Shown in pieces: positions 26,992 through 36,115 of a stretch of 64,000 bases of DNA. Made by a program: the position numbers and the translations under genes. The DNA is from Streptomyces flaveolus (GTDB taxonomy: Bacteria; Actinomycetota; Actinomycetes; Streptomycetales; Streptomycetaceae). Under the pieces are notes generated by a model that did no database searches, had not been told where the DNA came from, and was given only the letters and a program-made list of their open reading frames with translations. Where the stretch lies: assembly GCF_000716535.1 (NCBI RefSeq), contig NZ_JNWV01000027.1:62001-126000 (forward strand), given 5' to 3'. Each line of letters begins with the position of its first letter. Position 1 is the first letter of the stretch.

Positions 26992-28164
26992 TCAGGCCGG
27001 GTGCCTGCGGCCCCGCCACAGGATCACCCCGGCCACCAGCAGGACCCCGCCCGCGCCGCCCGCGAGCGGGGCCGCCCAGTCGGAGGGGCTGCTCGTGGCC
27101 TTGGGGGTGTCGGGGCCGGCGCCGAAGTACTTCGCGCCGTAGGACGCGGCCTTCAGGCCCCGGGGTCCCAGGCGGGCGGCCGACCTGAGGGCCGCCGCCG
27201 GGTCGATCATGCCGAAGCCCCGCGAGTCGTCCCGGCCGCCGACCGGGGCGTCCCGCGCGGTGTCCTCCAGGAGCTGCTTGATCTGGGCGGGGGAAAGACC
27301 TGGGTGGGCGGCCTTGATCAGGGCCGCCGCGCCGGAGACGAAGGCCGAGGCGGCGCTCGTGCCCCAGCCCGCGTAGTACTTGTGGTCGGGGTCGGCGATG
27401 ACGACGTCGACGCCGGGCGCGCTGACGGCCGCGTACCAGCGGCGGGTGGAGAAGGCGGCGCGGGTGCCGTACTTGTCCACGGCGGTGGCGGCGATGACGC
27501 CCGGGTAGGCGGCCGGGTAGGAGACGTGGTCCCCCTTGTCGCCGCCGTTGCCCGCGGAGGCGACCACGACCACGCCCTTCTTCAGGGCGTACTGCACCGC
27601 CTCGTCCTCGCCGGGTTCGGGATGGGCCGAGTTCGAGTCGTCGCCGAGGGAGAGGTTGATGACGTCGGCGCCGTGGTCGGCGGCCCAGCGGATGCCGTCG
27701 GCGAGGGCGCTGCCGCGGGTGGTGCGGGCCTTGGCGCGGGCGGGGTCGCCGTCCTCCAGGATCACCCGGACGGGCAGGATCTTCGCCTCGGGGGCGACGC
27801 CCATGACGCCGTCCGTGCCGCCGGGTCCGTGGCCGTGACCGGCGATGATGCCGGCCATGGCGGTGCCGTGCCGGGCCCAGGTGCGGTCGCCTGGTCCCGC
27901 GCCGAAGCCGATCATGTCCTTGTCGGGCAGGACGTTGCCGGCGAGGTCCGGGTGGTCGGCCTCCACGCCGGTGTCCAGGACGGCGACGGTGACGCCCCGG
28001 CCCTTGGTGGTCCGCCAGGCCTCGTCCAGGTGGAGGGCGCTGAGGCCCCACTGCTGGGCGCGGATGCCGTCGGCGTGGGCGGCGGCGGACGGCAGCAGGG
28101 CGAGGGGGACGGCGAGCAGCAGGCTCACCGCCGCCTTGGCGGCGTGCCTGGCCGGGTGCTTCAT
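26992..28164 (-). CDS. Mycosin-type (MycP-like) membrane-anchored subtilase
   Basis: Protein of 390 residues. Signal peptide (about 1-32, ending AAAHA), then an S8 domain with complete triad: Asp in VLDTGVEADHPD, His in RHGTAMAGIIAG, Ser in GTSAASAFVSG, plus SAGN for the oxyanion Asn. A C-terminal membrane helix (APLAGGAGGVLLVAGVILW) and RGRR anchor it outside the cytoplasmic membrane. MycP proteases belong to type VII secretion, but no eccB/C/D/E or WXG100 gene is present here. ATG 28164 overlaps the TGA of the repeat-protein gene (28161-28164), so the two are coupled. Confidence 0.9.
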   Translation of the reverse strand: MKHPARHAAKAAVSLLLAVPLALLPSAAAHADGIRAQQWGLSALHLDEAWRTTKGRGVTVAVLDTGVEADHPDLAGNVLPDKDMIGFGAGPGDRTWARHGTAMAGIIAGHGHGPGGTDGVMGVAPEAKILPVRVILEDGDPARAKARTTRGSALADGIRWAADHGADVINLSLGDDSNSAHPEPGEDEAVQYALKKGVVVVASAGNGGDKGDHVSYPAAYPGVIAATAVDKYGTRAAFSTRRWYAAVSAPGVDVVIADPDHKYYAGWGTSAASAFVSGAAALIKAAHPGLSPAQIKQLLEDTARDAPVGGRDDSRGFGMIDPAAALRSAARLGPRGLKAASYGAKYFGAGPDTPKATSSPSDWAAPLAGGAGGVLLVAGVILWRGRRHPA

Positions 28165-30257
28165 GAAGGCTTCTCCGTGGCCGTGCCGACGGTCTTGCGC
28201 AGGCGCCGTTCGATGCGGTCGGCCAGGCCCTGGGCCTCGTTGCCGAGACCGGCCTGGGCCGGTGCCGTGGTGGCGCCGGAGCGGACGGCGTCGGCGGCGG
28301 GCTGGGGCGTGTCGACGGTACGGCCGTCGGCCCAGCCGGAGACGGCGTAGGCGACGACGGGGGCGTCGGTGAGGACGGAGACGGTCCACGAGGCCCGCTG
28401 CCGGTCGCCGAACCCGGCGGCGGCCGTGCCGGCGGCCGCGTACGGCCGGGGCATCAGATCGGCTCGGCTGTCCAGGTGTTCGTCGCGGAAGCGGGCGGCG
28501 AGCGCGGACATCGCTGCGGGGTCGGCCTTGGTGAAGAGCAGGCCGACGGTGGTGACGTAGGTCTGGGTGGCGTCGGTGTAGGTGGCGCGCAGCAGCCGCT
28601 GGCAGCCGACCGGGGCGAGGGCCTTGTGCAGCAGCGGGTCGAGGGCGTGGGCGCAGTCGCCGTCCCGGGCCACGGCGATGCGGGTCCAGGTGCGGTCGGC
28701 GCCGCCGGGGCCGGCGCCCGTGCCCTGGACGGTGGGCGGGAACAGTTCGTCCACCGGCACGCTGTGCCAGAGGGTCCGGGCCGTGCCGAAGGCGTTCCCG
28801 GCGCCGTCCGCCCCGCCGTCGCCGGTGAGCCAGGTGCCGGTCGCGGCACCGCCGATGAGCCCGAGCCCGAGCACGAGGCAGGCAGCGGCGGCGACGGTGC
28901 GCGCCCCGACCCGGGGACGCGTCCGCCCCCCGAACCCCTCGGGTTCCCCGAACGACACGAGCGGCCGCCCACCAGTTCCGGCCGCCCAGGAGTGAGCGGG
29001 GTCGGGCGCGGGACGCACGGGATGAGCGGGAGCCATGGGGGACCAGGCCCCGGCCACGGCCTGATCGCTCACCGGCCCGGGCGGGGGGACGACACCCCCA
29101 CGGGGTTCCGCCGCCTGCCCGGGCGTTGACATGCCATCAGCACGGGCGGTGCTTGTCCGTCCAGGCGCGGACACCCCACCCATGCGGGGGTTCCCCGCCT
29201 GCCCAGGCAGCGGCACGCCACCCGTACCGGGATTCGCTGCCTGCCCGGACGCGGACACACCACCCGCACGAGGATTCGCTGCCTGCCCGGACGCGGACAC
29301 GCCACCCGCGCGAGGCTCCCGTACCTGCCCAGACGCGGACACGCCACCCGCGCGAGGCTCCCGTACCTGCCCAGACGCGGACACACCACCCATGCGAGGG
29401 GCCTCTGCCTGCCCGGGCGTGGACACACCATCGGCACGGGGACTGCCCGCCTGGCCAGGCGCGGACACCCCACCCATGCGAGGGTTCCCCGCCTGCCCAG
29501 GCAGCGGCACGCCACCCGTACCGGGATTCGCTGCCTGCCCAGACGCGGACACACCACCCGCACGGGGATTCGCTGCCTGCCCAGACGCGGACACACCACC
29601 CGCACGGGGATTCGCTGCCTGCCCAGACGCGGACACGCCACCCGCACGGGGATTCGTTGCCTGCCTAAGCGCCGGTGCGTCACCGGTGCGGTGGTCCGTC
29701 GGTGCTCCCGGGGAAGCGGCTGAAGCGGGGTCGGTGGGCGCCGAGTCGGGGTGTCGGGGAGCGGGTGCCGGAGGGCGCGGGGCATCCGGCGTGCGCGACG
29801 ACACCGGCGGAGTCGGGGACGTCGGCGCGGGCGAGGCCGACGGGCGGATCGGGCGCAGCCGTGCCGTCGTCTCCGACGGGGTTTCTGCGGGGGCGCCCTG
29901 TCCCCCGGGCTCCCTGCCCGGACGGAGCCGGGACGTGGGGGGCGCCGACGGCGTCCGGGCCGGTGCGCCGGAGGACCCGGTGCTCGGGGGTGCGTCGGGG
30001 AACCGGGCCGAGGCGGGCGGTGGGGGCGGGCTCACCGGGTCGGAGACCTCGGGTACGGCCGACGGGCGCGGACGGTGGGCGCGCGGGACCGCGTCGGACG
30101 CGGGCCGTGCACCGCGCGGGGTGAAGACCGACGGCTCCTCGTCCGGGTCGTCGTCGAGGCGTGGCGGTGCGGAGGGCGTCGGCGGGCGCTGGGCCGGGGG
30201 TCCTGGAGGAGTCGACGGACGCCGCGGGATCGGGGCGTGGCGGGCTTCCGTGCTCAT
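28161..30257 (-). CDS. Bitopic protein with Pro-rich 14-residue tandem repeats, partner of the mycosin
   Basis: Protein of 698 residues. Residues 1-190 are Pro/Ser/Thr/Arg-rich and disordered. Residues 193-387 are about 14 copies of a 14-residue unit of consensus GGVSASGQAANPRA. One membrane helix lies at about 453-475 (VAAAACLVLGLGLIGGA), with a folded outer domain of about 215 residues (CAHALDPLLHKALAPVGCQRLL has a likely disulfide pair). The repeats are cytoplasmic by topology. The pairing with MycP suggests a substrate, scaffold or regulator of that protease. ATG 30257 follows GGGGGGTG. No family is recognised for the outer domain. Confidence 0.8.
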   Translation of the reverse strand: MSTEARHAPIPRRPSTPPGPPAQRPPTPSAPPRLDDDPDEEPSVFTPRGARPASDAVPRAHRPRPSAVPEVSDPVSPPPPPASARFPDAPPSTGSSGAPARTPSAPPTSRLRPGREPGGQGAPAETPSETTARLRPIRPSASPAPTSPTPPVSSRTPDAPRPPAPAPRHPDSAPTDPASAASPGAPTDHRTGDAPALRQATNPRAGGVSASGQAANPRAGGVSASGQAANPRAGGVSASGQAANPGTGGVPLPGQAGNPRMGGVSAPGQAGSPRADGVSTPGQAEAPRMGGVSASGQVREPRAGGVSASGQVREPRAGGVSASGQAANPRAGGVSASGQAANPGTGGVPLPGQAGNPRMGGVSAPGRTSTARADGMSTPGQAAEPRGGVVPPPGPVSDQAVAGAWSPMAPAHPVRPAPDPAHSWAAGTGGRPLVSFGEPEGFGGRTRPRVGARTVAAAACLVLGLGLIGGAATGTWLTGDGGADGAGNAFGTARTLWHSVPVDELFPPTVQGTGAGPGGADRTWTRIAVARDGDCAHALDPLLHKALAPVGCQRLLRATYTDATQTYVTTVGLLFTKADPAAMSALAARFRDEHLDSRADLMPRPYAAAGTAAAGFGDRQRASWTVSVLTDAPVVAYAVSGWADGRTVDTPQPAADAVRSGATTAPAQAGLGNEAQGLADRIERRLRKTVGTATEKPS
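29097..29681 (-). repeat. Coding 42-bp tandem repeat, about 14 units
   Basis: The units encode GGVSASGQAANPRA and variants (GGVPLPGQAGNPRM, GGVSASGQVREPRA, DGVSTPGQAEAPRM). A block of four units (SASGQAANPRA, SASGQAANPGT, PLPGQAGNPRM, SAPG) occurs twice in the same order, showing higher-order duplication. All changes keep the frame. Confidence 0.9.
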
Positions 30258-30529
30258 GCACCCCCCGTTTCCTCGTGCCCGGGCCGTCTCCTCGTACGCG
30301 GGCCGGTCTGCTGCTCGGCCGCACCCGGGTGTGGAAGCTCCTTCCGGGCACGCATACCCGTACGGCCGGACCGGCATCCCGGTTCACGCGGTGGCCGGGC
30401 GCGTTCCGCCGTACGTGCGCGTCACTCTACGGGTTGTCCGGGAGTGAAGGAGAACCAGTCCACGAGCCAGGGGCATCTGCCCGGAACGTCCCCCTACCCT
30501 GCGGTAATCCTGTCTGGCAGGCTTCCGTC

Positions 30530-31732
30530 ATGACTGCGCGCGCCGCCGACCGGGCCCGTTACGACCGGGCCACCGCCCATCTCGACGCCCCTCTCGCGAT
30601 CGTGGACCTGGACGCCTTCGACGCCAACGCGGACGACCTGGTCCGCCGTGCCGGAGGGAAGCCCGTGCGGGTCGCCAGCAAGTCGGTTCGCTGCCGGGCC
30701 CTGCTGGAACGCGTCCTGGCCAAGGACGGCTTCCAGGGCATCATGTCGTTCACCCTGGACGAGTCGCTGTGGCTCGCGCGTTCGGGGTTCGAGGACGTCC
30801 TGCTGGCCTATCCGTCGGCGGACCGGGCGGGCTTCGCCGAGCTGGCCGCCGATCCCAAGCTGGCCGGTGCCGTCACCGTGATGATCGACGACCCGGCGCA
30901 CCTCGATCTGATCGACGCGTCGCGGGACGGCGGGCGTGAAGTGGTCCGGGTCTGCCTGGAGTTGGACACCTCGCTGAAGCTGCTCGGCGGCCGGGTCCGG
31001 GTCGGGGCCCGGCGTTCGCCGCTGCACTCCCCCGCCCAACTCGCCGAGCTGGCACGGTCCGTGGCCCGGCGGCCGGGCTTCCGGCTGGTGGGGATCATGG
31101 CGTACGAGGGACACGTCGCCGGAGTCGGGGACGCGGTCGCCGGGCGGCCCCTGCGCTCGCGGGCGATCCGGCTGATGCAGGCCGCCGCCCGGCGGGAGCT
31201 GGCCGAGCGGCGGGCCGCGGTCGTCCGGGCGGTGGGGGCGGTGGCCCCGGACCTGGAGTTCGTCAACGGCGGCGGTACCGGCAGTGTGCAGCACACCGCC
31301 GCCGAGGACGCGGTGACCGAGATCGCGGCCGGCTCGGGGCTGTACGTGCCGCGCCTGTTCGACAACTACACGTCCTTCACCGGCCGTCCGGCGGCCCTCT
31401 TCGCCCAGCCGGTGGTCCGGCGGCCCGGCGTCGGCGTCGTCACCGTGCTCGGCGGCGGTTACCCGGCCTCCGGTGCCGCCGGCCCCGACCGGCTGCCGGT
31501 GCCGTATCTGCCGGAGGGGTTGAGGTACGACCCGCAGGAGGGCCCCGGTGAGGTGCAGACCCCGCTGCTCGGCTCGCCCGCCGACGACCTGCTCATCGGC
31601 GACAAGGTGTGGTTCCGGCACGCCAAGGCGGGCGAGCTGTGCGAGCGGTTCGACACACTGCACCTGATCGAGGGCGACACGGTGACGGCCACCGTGCCCA
31701 CCTACCGGGGTGAGGGGCGTACGTTCCTCTGA
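30530..31732 (+). CDS. PLP-dependent D-amino-acid deaminase/aldolase (alanine racemase N-terminal fold)
   Basis: Protein of 400 residues. The fold-type III barrel has the PLP lysine in VRVASKSVRC (about 45), then IMAYEGHVAG and FVNGGGTGSVQ for phosphate binding. A C-terminal D-threonine-aldolase-like beta domain ends with GDKVWFRHAKAGELCERF, which holds the metal-binding His and Cys. It should act on a D-3-hydroxy amino acid such as D-threonine or D-serine. ATG 30530 lacks a clear ribosome site; TACCCT about 30 bp upstream is a possible -10. Confidence 0.88.
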   Translation: MTARAADRARYDRATAHLDAPLAIVDLDAFDANADDLVRRAGGKPVRVASKSVRCRALLERVLAKDGFQGIMSFTLDESLWLARSGFEDVLLAYPSADRAGFAELAADPKLAGAVTVMIDDPAHLDLIDASRDGGREVVRVCLELDTSLKLLGGRVRVGARRSPLHSPAQLAELARSVARRPGFRLVGIMAYEGHVAGVGDAVAGRPLRSRAIRLMQAAARRELAERRAAVVRAVGAVAPDLEFVNGGGTGSVQHTAAEDAVTEIAAGSGLYVPRLFDNYTSFTGRPAALFAQPVVRRPGVGVVTVLGGGYPASGAAGPDRLPVPYLPEGLRYDPQEGPGEVQTPLLGSPADDLLIGDKVWFRHAKAGELCERFDTLHLIEGDTVTATVPTYRGEGRTFL

Positions 31733-31747
31733 GTCCCGTGGGCAGCC

Positions 31748-32530
31748 CTACAGCGGCGTGACGTACGCGCCCGCGATCCCGCCGTCCACCAGGAAGTCGG
31801 TGGCGTTGACGAAGGAGGAGTCGTCGCTGGCCAGGAAGGCGACGGCGGCGGCGATCTCCTCGGCCTCGGCGAACCGGCCGAGCGGGATGTGGACCAGGCG
31901 GCGCGCGGCCCGTTCCGGGTCCTTGGCGAACAGCTCCTGCAACAGCGGGGTGTTGACCGGGCCGGGGCACAGCGCGTTGACCCTGATGCCCTCCCTGGCG
32001 AACTGCACCCCCAGTTCGCGGGACATGGCGAGGACGCCGCCCTTGGAGGCGGTGTAGGAGATCTGGGACGTGGCCGCGCCCATCCGTGCCACGAAGGACG
32101 CGGTGTTGATGATGGAGCCCTTGCCCTGGCGGCGCATGTAGGGGAGGGCGGCCTTGCAGCACAGGTAGACGGAGGTGAGGTTGACCTCCTGGACGCGTTT
32201 CCAGGCCTCCAGGCCGGTCTCCAGGATGGAGTCGTCGTCGGGCGGGGAGATGCCGGCGTTGTTGAAGGCGATGTCGACGCTGCCGTAGGTGTCGTACGCG
32301 GCCTGGAACAGCGCCTCGACCAGCTCGGGGTCGGTGACGTCGGTCTTCACGAAGAGCCCGCCGACCTCCTCGGCGGCGGCCTTGCCGCGGACCTCGTCGA
32401 CGTCCGCGCAGACGACGTGGGCTCCCTCGGAGGCGAGCCGGCGGGCGCTGGCGAGTCCGATGCCGCTGCCGGCTCCGGTCACGACGGCGGTACGGCCGAG
32501 CAGGCGGCGGCAGACACTGTTGTCGGTCAC
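31748..32530 (-). CDS. Short-chain dehydrogenase/reductase (FabG-like)
   Basis: Protein of 260 residues. The classical SDR pattern is complete: TGAGSGIG for NAD(P), D-V-D at the end of beta2 (CADVDEV), NNAG, Ser in NTASF, Tyr-x3-Lys in SYTASK. It oxidises or reduces an alcohol/carbonyl. It follows an aldehyde dehydrogenase and GlnA4 with a GTGA overlap at 32527-32530, so it probably serves the same catabolic route, for example oxidising the alcohol of gamma-glutamylethanolamide. The substrate is inferred from context. Confidence 0.9.
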   Translation of the reverse strand: MTDNSVCRRLLGRTAVVTGAGSGIGLASARRLASEGAHVVCADVDEVRGKAAAEEVGGLFVKTDVTDPELVEALFQAAYDTYGSVDIAFNNAGISPPDDDSILETGLEAWKRVQEVNLTSVYLCCKAALPYMRRQGKGSIINTASFVARMGAATSQISYTASKGGVLAMSRELGVQFAREGIRVNALCPGPVNTPLLQELFAKDPERAARRLVHIPLGRFAEAEEIAAAVAFLASDDSSFVNATDFLVDGGIAGAYVTPL

Positions 32531-33900
32531 TGTGCGGGGACCTCCGTGCTGAGGAAGACGTTCTTGGTCTCGGTGAAGGCGGTCAGGGCGTCGGGGCCGA
32601 GTTCCCGGCCGAGGCCGGACTGCTTGTAGCCGCCGAACGGGGTCCAGTAGCGGACGCTGGAGTGGGAGTTGACGGACAGGTTGCCCGCGCGTACGGCCTG
32701 CGACACGCGCAGGGCGCGGCCGACGTCCCGGGTCCAGATGGAGCCGGAGAGGCCGTAGGGGGTGTCGTTGGCGAGGCGGATCGCGTCCTGCTCGTCGGTG
32801 AAGGGCAGCAGGACCGCGACCGGGCCGAAGATCTCCTCGCGGGCCGCCGGGCTGTCGGGCCGCTCGCCGGTGAGCACGGTCGGCGGGAACCAGAAGCCGG
32901 GGCCGTCGGGGGCCGTGCCGCGCAGGGCCGGGGCGTCGTCGGGGACGTAGGACCGTACGCGCTCCAGTTGCCGGCCGGAGATGAGGGGGCCCATCTGGGT
33001 CTTCTCGTCGGCCGGGTCGCCCACGACCACGGCGGCCAGCGCTTCGGCGAGGAAGGCGCGGGCCTCGTCCAGCACCGTCTCCTGGACCAGGACGCGGGTG
33101 CGGGCGCAGCAGTCCTGGCCGGAGTTGTCCAGGAAGGAGAAGGGGTCGAGGGCGGCCTTGAGGTCGGCGTCGGCGAAGACGACGTTGGGGCTCTTGCCGC
33201 CGAGTTCGAGGGTGACCGGTTTGACCAGCCGGGCGCAGCGCTCCATGACCTCGCGGCCGGTGCGGGTGGAGCCGGTGAACACGATCTTGGCGACGTCCGG
33301 GTGGTCCACCAGTGCGCGTCCGGCGGTGTCGCCGTAGCCGGGCAGCACCTGGAAGAGGTGCTCGGGCAGGCCCGCCTCCAGGGCCAGTTCGGCGAGGCGG
33401 AGCGCGGTGAGCGGGGTGGTCTCGGCGGGCTTGAGGAGGACGGCGTTGCCGGCCGCGAGCGCCGGGAAGGAGCCCCAGGCGGCGATCGGCATGGGGAAGT
33501 TCCAGGGGGCGATGACACCGATGACGCCCAGCGGTTCCTGAAAGGTGACGTCCCAGCCGCCGGGGACCGGGATCTGCTTGCCGACCAGGCGCTCGGCCCC
33601 GCCGGCCGCGTAGAGGAGCAGGTCGCGGGCGTTGCCGGCCTCCCAGCGGGCGCCCGCGACGGTGTGGCCGGCCTCGCGGACCTCGAGCTGGGCGAGTTCC
33701 TCGGTGCGGGCGTCGACCACGTCGGCGAAGCGGCGCAGCAGCCGGGCCCGGTCGGCGGGGGCGAGGGCGGCCCACCGGGTCTGGGCGCGGGCGGCGCGTA
33801 CGACGGCGGCGTCCACGTCCTCGGCGGTGGCGGCGGGGACGGTGGCGACGACCTCTTCGGTGGCGGGGTTGACGACGGTCAGCTCGTTCGGGTCGGACAC
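32527..33900 (-). CDS. NAD(P)-dependent aldehyde dehydrogenase (glnA4 cluster)
   Basis: Protein of 457 residues with the ALDH essentials: GVIAPWNFPMPIA, general base Glu in LELGGKSPN, catalytic Cys in SGQDCCARTRV. It should oxidise an amino- or gamma-glutamyl-aldehyde to the acid after the GlnA4 step. GTG 33900 is preferred, with AAAGG 7-8 bases upstream. A GTG at 33915 overlaps the glnA4 stop but lacks a site. The operon order is glnA4, ALDH, SDR. Confidence 0.92.
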   Translation of the reverse strand: MSDPNELTVVNPATEEVVATVPAATAEDVDAAVVRAARAQTRWAALAPADRARLLRRFADVVDARTEELAQLEVREAGHTVAGARWEAGNARDLLLYAAGGAERLVGKQIPVPGGWDVTFQEPLGVIGVIAPWNFPMPIAAWGSFPALAAGNAVLLKPAETTPLTALRLAELALEAGLPEHLFQVLPGYGDTAGRALVDHPDVAKIVFTGSTRTGREVMERCARLVKPVTLELGGKSPNVVFADADLKAALDPFSFLDNSGQDCCARTRVLVQETVLDEARAFLAEALAAVVVGDPADEKTQMGPLISGRQLERVRSYVPDDAPALRGTAPDGPGFWFPPTVLTGERPDSPAAREEIFGPVAVLLPFTDEQDAIRLANDTPYGLSGSIWTRDVGRALRVSQAVRAGNLSVNSHSSVRYWTPFGGYKQSGLGRELGPDALTAFTETKNVFLSTEVPAQ

Positions 33901-33911
33901 GTGGTGACCTT

Positions 33912-35270
33912 TCACAGGCGTTCGAAGGAGCGGCGCAGCTCCCAGTCGGTGACCGCGGCGTCGAAGGCCTCCAGCTCGACGCGCGCCATGTTGCGGTAGT
34001 GGGCGACGACCTCGTCACCGAACGCCGCCTCGGCGATCGGGCTGTTCTCCCACAGTTCCGCGGCCTCGCGCAGGGTGGTCGGCACGTGCGCGTAGTCGGC
34101 GGTGTAGGCGTTGCCGGGGCAGGGGTCGGGCAGCTCCAGCTTGTTCTCGATGCCGTACAGGCCGGCCGCGACGAGCCCCGCCACGGCGAGATGGGGATTG
34201 ACGTCCCCGCCGGGGAGGCGGTTCTCGAAGCGCAGGGAGCGGCCGTGGCCGACGACGCGCAGGGCGCAGGTGCGGTTGTCGTGGCCCCAGGCGACGGCGG
34301 TGGGCGCGAAGGAGCCCGGCTGGAACCGCTTGTAGGAGTTGATGTTGGGGGCGTACAGCAGGGAGAAGTCGCGGAGCGCGGCCAGCTGTCCGGCGAGGAA
34401 GTGCCGCATCACCTCGGACATGCCGTCGGGTCCGGCCATCGCGTTGGTGCCGTCGGCGTCGGCGAGCGAGAGGTGGATGTGGCAGGAGTTGCCCTCCCGC
34501 TCGTTGTACTTGGCCATGAAGGTGATCGAGACGCCCTCCTGGGCGGCGATCTCCTTGGCGCCGGTCTTGTAGAGGGCGTGCTGGTCGCAGGTGCGCAGCG
34601 CCTCGTCGTAGCGGAAGGCGATCTCGTGCTGGCCGGGGTTGCACTCGCCCTTGGCGGACTCGACGGTGAGGCCGGCGCCGGCCATGTCGTTGCGCAGGCG
34701 GCGCAGCAGAGGCTCGATGCGGCCGGTGCCGAGGATGGAGTAGTCGACGTTGTACTGGTTGGCCGGGGTGAGGCCCCGGTAGCCCGCGTCCCAGGCCTGC
34801 TCGTAGCTGTCCTTGAAGACGATGAACTCCAGCTCGGTGCCGACCTGGGCGGTGTAGCCGTGCTCGGCGAGCCGGTCGAGCTGGCGGCGCAGGATCTGCC
34901 GGGGGGCGGCGACGACCGGGGAGCCGTCGTTCCAGGCGAGGTCGGCGATGAGGAGCGCGGTGCCGGGGTGCCAGGGGACGCGGCGCAGGGTGGACAGGTC
35001 GGGGTGCATGGCGAAGTCGCCGTAACCGCGGTCCCAGGAGGACATCGCGTAGCCGTCGACGGTGTTCATGTCGGTGTCCACGGCGAGCAGGTAGTTGCAG
35101 CCCTCGGTGCCGTGGTGCAGGACCTCGTCGAGGAAGAAGCGGGCGGCGAACCGCTTGCCCTGGAGGCGCCCTTGCATGTCGGGGAAGGCCAGGACGACAG
35201 TGTCGATCTCACCGCTCGCGACCAGGGCGTGCAGTTCCTCGACGCCGAGCGGGGGTGTGCGGTCTGCCAC
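33912..35270 (-). CDS. glnA4: GlnA4-type glutamine synthetase-like ligase (gamma-glutamylethanolamide synthetase)
   Basis: Protein of 452 residues with the glutamine synthetase fold: N-terminal beta-grasp (about 10-105) and catalytic domain with metal Glu ligands (QVGTELEF, ESAKGECNPGQHEI), HIHLSL and RFENRLPGGDVNPHLA. It lacks the adenylylation-loop Tyr context of true GlnA. In S. coelicolor the gene in this neighbourhood ligates glutamate to ethanolamine, and homology plus gene order support the same role here. GTG 35270 follows GGAGG. It is divergent from a FadR-type regulator with a candidate operator between. Confidence 0.93.
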   Translation of the reverse strand: MADRTPPLGVEELHALVASGEIDTVVLAFPDMQGRLQGKRFAARFFLDEVLHHGTEGCNYLLAVDTDMNTVDGYAMSSWDRGYGDFAMHPDLSTLRRVPWHPGTALLIADLAWNDGSPVVAAPRQILRRQLDRLAEHGYTAQVGTELEFIVFKDSYEQAWDAGYRGLTPANQYNVDYSILGTGRIEPLLRRLRNDMAGAGLTVESAKGECNPGQHEIAFRYDEALRTCDQHALYKTGAKEIAAQEGVSITFMAKYNEREGNSCHIHLSLADADGTNAMAGPDGMSEVMRHFLAGQLAALRDFSLLYAPNINSYKRFQPGSFAPTAVAWGHDNRTCALRVVGHGRSLRFENRLPGGDVNPHLAVAGLVAAGLYGIENKLELPDPCPGNAYTADYAHVPTTLREAAELWENSPIAEAAFGDEVVAHYRNMARVELEAFDAAVTDWELRRSFERL

Positions 35271-35321
35271 GGGAGAGCCTCCTTCGGCGCCATCGCGCTT
35301 CTTCGGCCGGGCCGGGAGCCA

Positions 35322-35343
35322 TAAGGTATTGCCGCGAACCATT
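35322..35343. promoter_or_regulatory. GGT-N10-ACC motif, glnA4/regulator intergenic region
   Basis: TAAGGT (35322-35327), ten bases, then ACCATT (35338-35343). The same AAGGT-N10-ACC-W-T arrangement occurs upstream of the amidotransferase gene at 36116-36137. The TAAGGT also fits a -10 for the plus-strand regulator. Confidence 0.55.
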
Positions 35344-35366
35344 GCTTGGGAAGGGGGTGCGCCCGG

Positions 35367-36104
35367 ATGTCGCAGCGGACGGATGCACGGACGGTGGACG
35401 ACCGGCTCGCTCCGGTGCTGCGGCCGGTGCGGGCGGGCAACGGCTTCGAGGAGGCGCTGGAACAGATCCTTCAGGTCGTACGGCTGGGCCTGGTGCCGGC
35501 CGGCGAGCGGCTGCCGGCCGAGCGGGAGCTGGCGGAGCGGCTGGGGATCAGCCGGGTGACGCTGCGTGAGGTGCTGAAGGTGCTCCAGGACCAGGGCCTG
35601 GTGGAGGCGCGGCGCGGGCGGTACGGCGGAACGTTTGTGCTGCCGCGCCCGGACGCGGGCGGCGAGGACGAGCTGCGGCGCCGGATCGCCGAGGTCGACA
35701 TCGAGGACGTGCTGCGCTTCCGCGAGGTGCTGGAGGTGGGCGCGGCCGGGCTGTGCGCGGCGCACGGGCTGACACCGGAGCAGGCGGAGCGGCTGCGTCA
35801 GGCGCTGCACCGCACGCACGAGGCCCCGCTGACGGACTACCGGCGGGCGGACACGCTGCTGCACCTGACGCTGGCGGAGCTGTGCGGTTCGCCGTCGCTG
35901 ACCGCGCAGTACGCGGCGGTCCGGGCCACCGTGAACGACCTGCTGGACCGCATCCCCCTGCTGGTGCGCAACCTGGAGCACTCGCAGCGGCAGCACACCG
36001 CGCTGGTGGAGGCGGTGCTGGACGGGGACGCGGACGGGGCGCGGGAGATGACGCGGGAGCACTGCGCGGGCACGGCGGCGCTGCTGCGGGGCTTTCTGGC
36101 GTGA
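35367..36104 (+). CDS. FadR-subfamily GntR transcriptional regulator
   Basis: Protein of 245 residues. The N-terminal winged helix (about 35-95: AGERLPAERELAERLGISRVTLREVLKVLQDQGLVEARRG) is followed by an FCD ligand-binding all-helical domain (about 115-235), including D-x3-H positions in TLLHLTLAELCG and EHSQRQHTALVEAVLDGD. It is divergent from glnA4 and upstream of the amidotransferase, so it is the obvious local regulator, probably a repressor released by an amine or gamma-glutamyl intermediate. ATG 35367 follows GAAGGGGG. Confidence 0.92.
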   Translation: MSQRTDARTVDDRLAPVLRPVRAGNGFEEALEQILQVVRLGLVPAGERLPAERELAERLGISRVTLREVLKVLQDQGLVEARRGRYGGTFVLPRPDAGGEDELRRRIAEVDIEDVLRFREVLEVGAAGLCAAHGLTPEQAERLRQALHRTHEAPLTDYRRADTLLHLTLAELCGSPSLTAQYAAVRATVNDLLDRIPLLVRNLEHSQRQHTALVEAVLDGDADGAREMTREHCAGTAALLRGFLA

Positions 36105-36115
36105 GCCGGCTCTGA

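Noticed and set aside
29097-29681. CRISPR-like regular repeats
   Set aside because: The units abut directly with no unique spacers and are in-frame coding, and no cas genes are present.
26992-30257. Type VII secretion (ESX) locus
   Set aside because: Only the mycosin is present. No EccB, EccC, EccD, EccE or WXG100 proteins were found in the window.
29131-30447. Plus-strand open frames through the 42-bp repeats
   Set aside because: The repeat keeps several frames open by periodicity. Only the minus-strand frame has a ribosome site, a membrane helix, a folded domain and coupling to the mycosin gene.
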